Source: an uncultured Alphaproteobacteria bacterium
GTDB taxonomy: Bacteria; Pseudomonadota; Alphaproteobacteria; Caulobacterales; Parvularculaceae
NCBI GenBank assembly: GCA_938003575.1
Contig: CALKYG010000122.1
Location: forward strand, 1 to 20,087
Direction: 5' to 3'
DNA length: 20,087 nt
Part shown: positions 7,824 through 14,657 of the stretch, piece by piece
Numbering within the stretch: the stretch's first letter is position 1
Layout of the letters: the number at the start of each line of letters is the position of its first letter
Translations under genes and position numbers: made by a program
The notes under the pieces: model-generated
Database searches by the model: none
Told to the model about the DNA's origin: nothing
What the model saw: the letters and a program-made list of their open reading frames with translations, nothing else

Positions 7824-7964
7824 TCAGCGAACGACGTATGTTGCGAGGGAGCCTCTTTTGATCGGCGCTTCAACGCCTGCAGCGATGACCGCTTGAATCG
7901 CTCCCTTCGTCATGCCGGCGGTGGGCGTGCTGTCGCCCCAATAGAATGAAAGATGTTGAGCCAT
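7824..7964 (-). CDS. Small 46-aa hypothetical protein
   Basis: This short frame begins MAQHLSFYWGDSTPTAGM and ends SLATYVVR. It has a good AAGGA ribosome site about eight bases before the ATG and GC-rich third positions, which argues for real translation. The protein is not recognised: it has no membrane segment, and its middle (TKGAIQAVIAAGVEAPIKRG) could be a short helix-turn region. It faces away from ardC, so a divergent promoter pair may lie in the structured stretch 7965-8429. It could also be the surviving N-terminus of a longer gene, with the degenerate sequence at 7630-7790 as its remainder. Confidence 0.4.
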   Translation of the reverse strand: MAQHLSFYWGDSTPTAGMTKGAIQAVIAAGVEAPIKRGSLATYVVR

Positions 7965-7979
7965 TCTTTTTTTCCTTGC

Positions 7980-8429
7980 GGCGGATCAAAGAGCGCAGGC
8001 TGACTTTGACGATTTTTTGCTGGCCGACTGCGAATTCGGTCGCCCTTGTTGTTTCGTGGGGCGGCCGCCTTCGGTGCCGGGCTCGCGTGAACGAAGCCCG
8101 GCCGTTTCTTATTGAAACAGCCGGTCTTCGCCCTGCTGGCTTTGATCCCTTCCGCTTGCCCGCGCTGCGCGCGGGAAAGGGACGCGCGCGGTCGCGCGCG
8201 GCTCTCTTTGGTCGTTTCCCCTCTGACTGGCGGGGGCGGCGGAAGAGAAGCGGGGGCTGGCGCCGGGCGGTCGGCCCGCAACCGCTTTGGAATTGATCCG
8301 TCTAAGTTGTTTTTATCCGTCCTACCAAAACGGTTGCGTTCCGCCCTCGGGCCCGTCGCCGAAGGGCCCCGCTTCCGCCGCCCCCGCCAGTCCGGGGGAA
8401 AGGCGCGGGGGCGGAGAGGACGAGACGCC
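7980..8429 (+). promoter_or_regulatory. Structured non-coding leader upstream of ardC
   Basis: I see no convincing gene here. There are three successive hairpin-forming segments. At 8093-8129 two 16-nt arms match at 13 positions around loop TTATT. At 8146-8182 TCCCTT/AAGGGA encloses CCCGCG/CGCGGG. At 8225-8392 21-nt arms (8225-8245 and 8372-8392) are perfectly complementary and enclose a second imperfect pair, GCAACCGCTTTGG at 8277-8290 against CCAAAACGGTTGC at about 8325-8337. The promoter and leader of ardC must lie here. The amount of pairing is far above what a simple promoter needs. Confidence 0.6.
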
Positions 8430-9488
8430 ATGACGACGCATCAAACCGAAACGACAGCGCGGGACGCGGGCGCTGCATTGGTCGGGCGCCGCGCGCAAGG
8501 GGATCGAGCCGAAAGCGGACGCCGCGCGGAGGAGCCGAAGCGCGATCTCTACGCCGAAGTGACCGCGAAGATTGTGAAGGAGCTTGAGGCCGGGCGCTTT
8601 CCATGGGCGCAGCCATGGTTAAGCGCAAAGGGGGCCGCGAGAGGAGAGGCCGCGACCATCGCGGCGGGGCTCCCGAAGAACGCCGCGACCGGCGCCGCCT
8701 ATTCCGGGATCAATATCCTGCTTCTCTGGGGCGCCGCCATCGAGAACAGGTTTTCGACCCAAGTCTGGCTGACCTTCAAACAGGCGCGGGCGCTCGGCGG
8801 CGCCGTGATGAAGGGCGAGCGCGGCTCGATGGTCGTCTACGCCGATAAGTTCATCCCGAAAGGCGAGCAGGAACGAGCCGCGAAGGAAGGCGGCGAGGCG
8901 AACTTCGTTCCTTTTTTGAAGCGGTATTGGGTGTTCAACGCCGCGCAATGCGAAGGCTTGCCCGAAGGCGTCGCGAATACAGGCAAGACCTTGCCGGAAC
9001 GCGAAACCAACCGCCGCGCCGAACGGCTGATCGCCGCGACCGGCGCCGATTTCCGGATCGGCGGCGACCGCGCCTTCTATGTTCCCGCCCAAGACTTTAT
9101 CCGCGTCCCGCCGCAACCGGCGTTCTTCGAGCAGATCAATTATTACCGCACCTGCTTTCACGAGCTTGGTCATTGGACAGGCCACGCCTCGCGTTTGAAC
9201 CGCGAGTTCAAGGGCCGTAACGGCAGCCATGCTTACGCCCGCGAAGAGTTGGTCGCCGAACTTAGCTCAGCCTTTGTTTGCGCCTCGCTCGGCATCGCGC
9301 CGACCGTCCGTCATGCCGATTATCTTGGGAGCTGGCTTGAGGTCCTCAAGGAAGACAATCGCGCCATCTTCAATGCGGCCTCGCTTGCCAGCAAAGCGGC
9401 GGATTTCATTCTGGCGTTTGAGGGGAGCCCGGCGCCGTCGCCCGCCGAGGCGAAAGCGTCAGCGATTTTGGCGGAGCGCGCCGCATGA
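8430..9488 (+). CDS. ardC: ArdC-family antirestriction protein with zincin-like domain
   Basis: The 352-aa protein begins MTTHQTETTARDAG after a GGAGAGGA ribosome site. Residues about 35-180 form the ArdC N-terminal ssDNA-binding domain (RDLYAEVTAKIVKELEAG..PWAQPW, TGAAYSGINILLLW, FSTQVWLTFKQARALGG). The C-terminal domain is a zincin-like metallopeptidase with HELGH at residues 244-248 in YRTCFHELGHWTGHASRL, plus the downstream EELVAELSSAF helix. ArdC proteins on plasmids and integrative elements shield incoming single-stranded DNA from host nucleases and restriction. Its stop overlaps the next start by ATGA, and it heads the ardC-orf-parB set common on alphaproteobacterial mobile elements. 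Confidence 0.92.
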   Translation: MTTHQTETTARDAGAALVGRRAQGDRAESGRRAEEPKRDLYAEVTAKIVKELEAGRFPWAQPWLSAKGAARGEAATIAAGLPKNAATGAAYSGINILLLWGAAIENRFSTQVWLTFKQARALGGAVMKGERGSMVVYADKFIPKGEQERAAKEGGEANFVPFLKRYWVFNAAQCEGLPEGVANTGKTLPERETNRRAERLIAATGADFRIGGDRAFYVPAQDFIRVPPQPAFFEQINYYRTCFHELGHWTGHASRLNREFKGRNGSHAYAREELVAELSSAFVCASLGIAPTVRHADYLGSWLEVLKEDNRAIFNAASLASKAADFILAFEGSPAPSPAEAKASAILAERAA

Positions 9489-9739
9489 GCGCGAACCGCG
9501 AAACCCCTCATTCCCCGAAAGCCGAGGAAACCGCCGCCGGGCGCCAGACGCTGATCGCGTGCGTCCGCGCCATCAGTTTGCGCGAGCGTCTCGCCGTTGA
9601 GGCGGCGAGGCCGCTCGCCCCGCGCGCGCCGCAAAAGCGCTGCGACCACGGCCTCTTCGACCTCGAAGCCCGCCGCCAGACCGATCTTATCGACGAGCTT
9701 CGCCGCCTAAACCGCCAATCTAAACCCGAAGGAGAATGA
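9485..9739 (+). CDS. Small hypothetical protein between ardC and parB
   Basis: This 84-aa protein starts in an ATGA overlap with ardC and ends three bases before parB, so it is tightly placed in the operon and probably co-translated. The sequence is rich in Arg, Ala and Glu, with helical stretches (CVRAISLRERLAVEAARPLA and DLEARRQTDLIDELRRLNRQ) and one CDH motif. It has no signal or membrane segment. I do not recognise the family. Small charged proteins in this position are likely DNA-binding or partner proteins of ArdC or ParB, but that is inference from position only. Confidence 0.65.
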   Translation: MSANRETPHSPKAEETAAGRQTLIACVRAISLRERLAVEAARPLAPRAPQKRCDHGLFDLEARRQTDLIDELRRLNRQSKPEGE

Positions 9740-9742
9740 CTG

Positions 9743-11638
9743 ATGGACCTCGCCCATATCCCGCTCGAACAATTAAAAGTCTCGGCGCTCAATATGCGCC
9801 ATGGCCGCAAGAAGCCGCTGCTTGACGATATCCTCCCCTCGATCCGGACGCGCGGCGTCCTCGTGCCGCTGCTCGTTCGCCCGAACGGCGAGGATGGCGC
9901 CTTCGAGATCGTCGCCGGGCGGCGGCGGTTCTTCGCGGCGAAGGAAATCGAAAAGGAGACCGGCGAAGCGCCCCCGCTTCCTTGCCGCATCCTGACGGAC
10001 GCCGATGACGCCGCCGCGATCGAGGCCTCGATCCTTGAAAACGTCGCGCGCCTCGACCCCGACCAAATGCAACAATATGAAGCGTTCAAGGCGCTCGTCG
10101 ATAAGGGGCGCAGCGTCGAAGAAATCGCCCGCGTCTTCGGCGTCACCGAATTGACGGTGAAGCGGCGTTTGGCGCTGGCCAAATTAATCGCCCCGATCCG
10201 CAAGGCTTACGCCGAAGAGGAGATCGACGGCGCGACCGTCACGGCGCTGACCCTCGCGAGCGAAGGCAAGCAGCGAGAATGGCTCGATCTGTTCCGCTCA
10301 AAAGAGGTGCGCGCGCCGCGCGGCAAGGAATTGAAACGCTGGCTTTTGGGCGGCGGCGAGATCGAAACCGGCGCCGCGTTCTTTTCGCTTGACGTCTATG
10401 ACGGCGAGATCATTGAGGATTTGTTCGGCGAGCGCTCGGTCTTCGCCGACGCCGAAAAATTCTGGACGCATCAGACCGCCGCCGTCGAGGCCGAGCGCGA
10501 CCGGCTCGTCGCGAGCGGCTGGACGAAGGTCACCATCCTGCCGCGCGGGGAAAGCTTCTCACGCTGGGATTTCGATCAGGCATCGAAGAGAGAGGGCGGC
10601 GAAGTCTTCATCGAAATCCGCCATTCCGGCGAGGTTCAAGTCCACAAGGGCTATGCGCCGCGCAAGAAAACGACGACGAAGAACGACGAGACGAACCCGG
10701 CGCGGCCCGAATGCTCCGCGCCGATGGAAAATTACGTTGATCTCCATCGTCTCGCCGCCGCGAGGGCCATGATGCTGCGTCATCAGGGATTTGCGCTCCA
10801 ACTGCTCGCTGCTCATCTCATTGTCGGCGCGACGAATATCCGCGCAACGCCCGAGCCGATGCGCGCGCGCAAGGAAGACATCGCGGCGAGCGTCGCAGGC
10901 TCGCGAGGGCAGCAGGAATTTGAGACGGAACGCGCCGAAATCGCGCGGCTTCTCGGTTTTGATGACGATGCGCCGACCATCGCCGGCGGGAACGGCGACG
11001 GCTGGCGCCTCGCCGAAATCTTCGCGCAATTGATGAAGCTCAATGATGACGAAGTCTCGCGCGTCCTCGCTTTCATCATGGCCGAGACGCTCGCCGCCGG
11101 CCATGAGGGCGTCGATTGCCTCGCGGCGGTCACGCGGATCGACGTCGCCGACTGGATGACGCCCGACGACGCCTTCTTCGATCTCCTCCGCGACCGGAAG
11201 ATCGCCAACGCCATGCTGAGGGAGATCGCCGGGAGCGAGGTCGCGAGCGCCAACGCCGAAGAGCCGTTGAAGGTCCAGAAGGGGATTATCCGCGACTGTC
11301 TTGACGGCCGCAACGGGCGGGAGAAGACGCCGAACTGGCGCCCCCGCTGGCTGCGGTTTCCGGCGCTCTCCTACACCGACGCCGGAAAACCCGGCGCGGT
11401 CCGCCGCGCCGAAAAGATCGTGCCGCTGTTGCTAGGGTCACGGAAGACGGGCGGGGCGGCCTCGCCTCGCCCGGCCCCGTTTCCGGCAGGGAGATCTTCT
11501 GTTTGCGCATCATCGCGAGAGGATGCCCATCGCCGCAGTCCTTTCGCGCCTCGCCGATTCCGCGTCGCCTGGCGCCTTTCGTCTCCAGACCATGCAAGCC
11601 GGAGACTCATTCCCGGCCTTATTCCGCCGCGAATCTGA
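9743..11638 (+). CDS. parB: ParB/RepB/Spo0J-family protein with long C-terminal region
   Basis: This 631-aa protein has a strong AAGGAG ribosome site. Residues about 5-100 form the ParB/sulfiredoxin N-terminal domain (IPLEQLKVSALNMRHGRK, VPLLVRPNG, FEIVAGRRRFFAAKEI, then ENVARLDPDQMQQYEAF). Residues about 118-145 are the helix-turn-helix (SVEEIARVFGVTELTVKRRL). A long middle and C-terminal part follows, as in accessory ParB proteins of alphaproteobacterial plasmids and elements, ending near NWRPRWLRFPALSYTDAG (about residue 560). The last 70 residues are Arg/Pro/Ser-rich and unlike the rest, possibly a run-on past the ancestral stop. No ParA is present, so a transcriptional or nuclease-type role is as likely as partitioning. 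Confidence 0.85.
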   Translation: MDLAHIPLEQLKVSALNMRHGRKKPLLDDILPSIRTRGVLVPLLVRPNGEDGAFEIVAGRRRFFAAKEIEKETGEAPPLPCRILTDADDAAAIEASILENVARLDPDQMQQYEAFKALVDKGRSVEEIARVFGVTELTVKRRLALAKLIAPIRKAYAEEEIDGATVTALTLASEGKQREWLDLFRSKEVRAPRGKELKRWLLGGGEIETGAAFFSLDVYDGEIIEDLFGERSVFADAEKFWTHQTAAVEAERDRLVASGWTKVTILPRGESFSRWDFDQASKREGGEVFIEIRHSGEVQVHKGYAPRKKTTTKNDETNPARPECSAPMENYVDLHRLAAARAMMLRHQGFALQLLAAHLIVGATNIRATPEPMRARKEDIAASVAGSRGQQEFETERAEIARLLGFDDDAPTIAGGNGDGWRLAEIFAQLMKLNDDEVSRVLAFIMAETLAAGHEGVDCLAAVTRIDVADWMTPDDAFFDLLRDRKIANAMLREIAGSEVASANAEEPLKVQKGIIRDCLDGRNGREKTPNWRPRWLRFPALSYTDAGKPGAVRRAEKIVPLLLGSRKTGGAASPRPAPFPAGRSSVCASSREDAHRRSPFAPRRFRVAWRLSSPDHASRRLIPGLIPPRI

Positions 11639-11640
11639 AC

Positions 11641-11680
11641 GGCGTCCGCGCCGCCCGAAACCGGCGCCGCCGGATTTTTT
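11641..11680 (+). terminator. Probable rho-independent terminator after parB
   Basis: Two bases after the parB stop, GGCG and GCGCC can pair with GGCGC and CGCC across the loop GCCCGAAACC, followed by GGA and six T residues. The T-run is also the inner end of the left arm of a larger inverted repeat (11660-11767). It would end the ardC-orf-parB transcript, or attenuate read-through to the DUF736 gene. Confidence 0.5.
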
Positions 11681-11767
11681 CCCCGCACTTTGGTTGAACG
11701 GCGCCGCTTCGCGGCACTCTTTCCTTTGTGCTCCTCGCGGGAAGACAAAAAATCCGGCGGCGCCGGT
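11660..11767. repeat. 21-nt perfect inverted repeat between parB and DUF736
   Basis: Arms at 11660-11680 and 11747-11767 are exactly complementary (GC-rich outer part, six T or A at the inner end), separated by 66 nt. Inside lies a small hairpin, GCCGC-TTC-GCGGC at 11703-11715. Each arm ends in a T-run on the strand that reads inward, so the element may terminate transcription from both sides. Confidence 0.75.
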
Positions 11768-11835
11768 CCTCCGCTTGCGCTGCGGCCCCAGAGGGGTGCG
11801 GGCGTCGCGTCCGCCGTTCCCATCGTTTCGCGTCA

Positions 11836-11857
11836 GGCCGGGGAATGGTCTCCGGCC
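11836..11857 (+). promoter_or_regulatory. Leader hairpin before the DUF736 gene
   Basis: GGCCGG and CCGGCC pair around a 10-nt loop, ending seven bases before the AAGGAG ribosome site of the DUF736 gene. It may protect the message or tune translation initiation. Confidence 0.4.
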
Positions 11858-11877
11858 CAGCATAAGGAGACGAAAAG

Positions 11878-12204
11878 ATGGCTCAATCACTTGGAACCGT
11901 AACGAAGCGCGAGAACGGCGGCTATGAAGGAACGCTCGCGATGATGACCCTCTCGACGAAGATCACCATCGTGCCGAACGAGGCGAAAGAGAACGACCGC
12001 CAGCCCGACTTCCGCATCTACGCGGCGAAGGGCGGCGAGATCGGCGGCGGCTGGAACCGCGTCGGCAAGAATTCCGGCAAGCCCTATGTCTCGCTCACCT
12101 TCGCCCATCCCGCCTTCGGCGAGCGCCGCGTCTTCGCGAACCTCGCCCGGGCGGCCGCCGAAGATGAGACTGTTCTCGCCATCCTCTGGAACCCGCAAGG
12201 CTAA
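11878..12204 (+). CDS. DUF736 family protein
   Basis: This 108-aa protein matches the DUF736 family along its full length: MAQSLGTVTKRENGGYEGTL at the start, the ITIVPNEAK..DRQPDFRIYA strand region, GGGWNRVGKNSGKPYVSLTF and a conserved end AILWNPQG. The ribosome site AAGGAG is strong. DUF736 proteins are small, beta-rich and found almost only beside ArdC, ParB-like and conjugation genes on alpha- and betaproteobacterial mobile DNA. Their biochemical role is not established. Here the gene is separated from parB by 239 bp holding an inverted repeat and a likely terminator, so it may have its own promoter. Confidence 0.93.
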   Translation: MAQSLGTVTKRENGGYEGTLAMMTLSTKITIVPNEAKENDRQPDFRIYAAKGGEIGGGWNRVGKNSGKPYVSLTFAHPAFGERRVFANLARAAAEDETVLAILWNPQG

Positions 12205-12227
12205 ACGGGTTCCAGCTCTGCGGCTGC

Positions 12228-12256
12228 CCCCGCGCGAGCGATCGCGCAGGGGTTTT
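12228..12256 (+). terminator. Rho-independent terminator after the DUF736 gene
   Basis: CCCC and GCGCGA pair with TCGCGC and GGGG around the tetraloop GCGA, with one bulged A, and TTTT follows directly. The hairpin begins 24 bp after the DUF736 stop codon and shields the convergent HEPN-like gene from read-through. Confidence 0.75.
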
Positions 12257-12364
12257 GCCTGACACGCATCCGCACGCGCGTGGGTAAACCGCACGACGCG
12301 CTCGCTTCATGCGATTTCATCTGAACGGTAAAGGTGGATGGCGGCACGGCCAGCAGGATTTTTT

Positions 12365-13021
12365 TCATTTGGCCGCTGGCGCTGTGGTGAGCCGGGGGTC
12401 TTCAAAATCGAAGGAATACCCGTCTAGGAACGGCAGGAAAAAGGATTGCTTGCGGCGATCGCTCGCGATGATTGTCGAGACAATGTCCCGAACCACGCCG
12501 CATGCGAAGCCAAACAGACGGTGCGACCCCATTTGCGCCATCATGATGTAGTCCGCATCGGGCAGGCCAGAACTTTGCAGCACGCCCATATTCTTGACCT
12601 CTCTCAGCGAGCCCGGCCAATTGTCCTTTGTGCCTGTAGGCCGATGGACGGGGTGCAGGATTTCATTGCGGATTTCACGCAGAAAAAACGCTTCAGTGCG
12701 GAGCGGGTCTTCGACGCCGTATCTGTCGAGGATCCTGCCGATGTCGCCAATATCTTTAAGATCGGACAAGGCTTCGGAATTGGAAGGCCAATGGCTTTCA
12801 TATTCGATCACAAAACAGCGCAGGGCCGAAAACAGCATCGGTATGGCCGCGAGCGTGTAGGGGGTAACATTGCCGTCATGCGCGGCTGCATACTCGGCGG
12901 AGTGGCCGTATAGCAGTCGCACCAATCTCATGAAGTCGGCCGAACTGCTTCCCATCACGCCGGGAAAGTCCGTCGTCAGCCGTTCGTCGCGCTGTTTCTT
13001 CGGCATTCCAGTCATCCGCAT
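12365..13021 (-). CDS. HEPN-like hypothetical protein
   Basis: I do not recognise the full family. The roughly 218-aa protein is mainly helical and contains AFFLREIRNEILHPVHRP, in which R118-N-E-I-L-H123 fits the R-N-x3-H catalytic motif of HEPN ribonucleases, placed in a helix as in that fold. Earlier helices (FMRLVRLLYGHSAEY and IPMLFSALRCFVIEYESHW) and a later one (FACGVVRDIVSTIIAS) complete a possible HEPN bundle. The start is uncertain: I use the ATG giving MRMTGMPKKQ, though in-frame starts up to 13099 exist with no clear ribosome site. It is isolated, convergent with the DUF736 gene, and occupies the cargo position of the element. An RNase-type defence or abortive role is inference. 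Confidence 0.6.
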   Translation of the reverse strand: MRMTGMPKKQRDERLTTDFPGVMGSSSADFMRLVRLLYGHSAEYAAAHDGNVTPYTLAAIPMLFSALRCFVIEYESHWPSNSEALSDLKDIGDIGRILDRYGVEDPLRTEAFFLREIRNEILHPVHRPTGTKDNWPGSLREVKNMGVLQSSGLPDADYIMMAQMGSHRLFGFACGVVRDIVSTIIASDRRKQSFFLPFLDGYSFDFEDPRLTTAPAAK

Positions 13022-13532
13022 TGATCCAAATTTTCCCGACTCCACGAACGCGCTCCGCATTGTGCGGCCGATCTTGCTCGGATGGTTGTCAGCCCGCAAG
13101 CGATCTTGCGAACGAAATCTGGCCGTTTGGAGGTCGATTTTCCTCGATGTCGAAAGCCGAGGGTTTCAAGCGTTTCAAATCTCACACCCCATGCACCTTT
13201 GGTGCTGACGCGCGGCGAGCCGCCCGTTGATATTTCATTGCGATGGAATGGCTTGCGTGAGCGGCATACGTTTACGCTTGTCAGGACGGTGCTGACAGAC
13301 GGCGCAGAGCGCCCGCACAAAGCGCGCCAATTTCAAGGGATTATCCGGTCGCAAAACGTATACAGATAGATTGGGCAGTCTTTCCCGTTGATCCGATCCC
13401 AAGCCCTCTTCCGTTTGCCGGGCGCGGTCAAGGCCGGCGGAGCCGCCTGCGTCGCGGGTCATGAGCCGTGACGGCGACCGGTAAACGGAAAATCGAAACA
13501 GGATCGGAACGACGGGCTTCAGAAAAATTCCT
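13022..13532. other. Gene-poor stretch between HEPN-like gene and relaxase
   Basis: About 510 bp without a convincing gene. Minus-strand frames continue from inside the relaxase (for example NLSVYVLRPDNPLKLARFVR near 13330-13390) but have no start of their own. They could be debris from the missing relaxase C-terminus or from another gene. The promoter of the HEPN-like gene should lie in its left part. Confidence 0.4.
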
Positions 13533-14654
13533 TCATTCTCTTTCGTGCTCGCGATTTGAATTCCGAAGGCTGACTTTGACGCCGGGCATCCGAGAGGGTT
13601 GGTCGAGGGCGCGGAGGAGGCGGCCGAGATGAACCCCGATTTGCACGGCGGATTGGCGAATAGAAGCGGCGGCGCTTCCGGCCGGCGGTTGCGGCGGCGT
13701 TGGGGTCGCGAAAGTCCGACCCGAAATTGCGATCGTCGATCTTTGGGAGCTTGGCGATTGCCGGCGGCCGTGATCGCGGCCAAGCTGAAATCCCATTGCC
13801 GTCGCTTCCGCTCGCCAAGTCGCGAACATGCCGTCGAGCGTTGCTTCCTGCTTGGCGCGCCGGGTCCGAAGCGCGGCGAGCTCCATGCCCTTCGCCGTCT
13901 TGTAACCATAGGTTTGCGCGGCTTCCTCAATCGCCTGCCGGCGTTTCGATAAAGCGCGCTCGATGTGCCGTGGAATGGAGGCGACGCGAAATTTGTCGTC
14001 GTCCCATTCGAGCGCGTGGCCCATTCGTTCAAGTTCGCGGCCGAGCGCCTTCCGGTAGACGCCGCCAGCTTGCTTTTGCGATTTGTAAAGTTCGCGGCTG
14101 ACAATGGCGCCCCAGCTTCCGTCGCGACGGGGCGCCAGGTTGAAGATGAAGCTGTGGGTGTGGAGCTGGGGGTCCAGTTCGCGGCTCGTGTGGTGATCGA
14201 ACTTCGCGATCAGGAGGCCTGCCGTCTTTTCCGTGACCGCGCCGCCGCGACCGCGACGCGCTGAGGCGGCCGACGATTCGAGATGCTTCGTCGCCGCGAG
14301 GACCGCTGACCGTTGCGCCTGCTCGATCAGGCCGCGATCTTCCGGTCTGGAAAGCGCCCACAGGACTGACACGGATTTCGGGGCGCTGAAGGTCATGTCC
14401 CAGCCGGAGGAATGCTCGCGCGAGCGACCGCCGAATTGGGCGAGGCGCTCGCCAGTCTTCGGGTCGAAGCCGCGCAGCGCAGCGTCGAATTCTGTTTGTG
14501 TCACCGGCCCCCTGAGGCTCAGCCGCTCGGCGGCTTCGCCGGCCCATCGGCCGGGCGGCTCGCCGCCGCGCGCATAATAATCGTCGCGACGCAAATGGCC
14601 GTAATAGGAGAGGGCGGCTTTCGCGCCGCCCCGGGCCGAAATTGACGCCACCAT
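13533..14654 (-). CDS. MobF/TrwC-type relaxase, relaxase domain only
   Basis: The 373-aa product has the TrwC relaxase landmarks at expected positions: tyrosines Y17/Y18 and Y26/Y27 (SYYGH, DDYY), the acidic residue in SGWDMTFSAPKSVSVLW near 86, and the HUH metal site in DHHTSRELDPQLHTHSFIFN (H154/H155, H165, H167). It nicks oriT and covalently carries the transferred strand. Relatives are usually 900 aa or more, with a helicase domain after residue 300. Here recognisable sequence stops near MGFQ (about 292), and the last 80 residues are Arg/Ser/Pro-rich, so the helicase part is gone. The ATG is 3 bp after the TraD stop, so translation is probably coupled. Confidence 0.88.
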   Translation of the reverse strand: MVASISARGGAKAALSYYGHLRRDDYYARGGEPPGRWAGEAAERLSLRGPVTQTEFDAALRGFDPKTGERLAQFGGRSREHSSGWDMTFSAPKSVSVLWALSRPEDRGLIEQAQRSAVLAATKHLESSAASARRGRGGAVTEKTAGLLIAKFDHHTSRELDPQLHTHSFIFNLAPRRDGSWGAIVSRELYKSQKQAGGVYRKALGRELERMGHALEWDDDKFRVASIPRHIERALSKRRQAIEEAAQTYGYKTAKGMELAALRTRRAKQEATLDGMFATWRAEATAMGFQLGRDHGRRQSPSSQRSTIAISGRTFATPTPPQPPAGSAAASIRQSAVQIGVHLGRLLRALDQPSRMPGVKVSLRNSNREHERE

Positions 14655-14657
14655 GAT

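Noticed and set aside
7997..8011. 15-mer AGGCTGACTTTGACG also present at 13567-13581
   Set aside because: One or so shared words of this length are expected by chance in 20 kb when both strands are compared. The flanks differ, and no structure supports it as a recombination repeat.
13235..14104. Minus-strand frame of 289 codons overlapping the relaxase
   Set aside because: Most of it overlaps relaxase coding sequence in another frame. Only its last part is outside known genes and has no start of its own, so I noted it as possible debris only.
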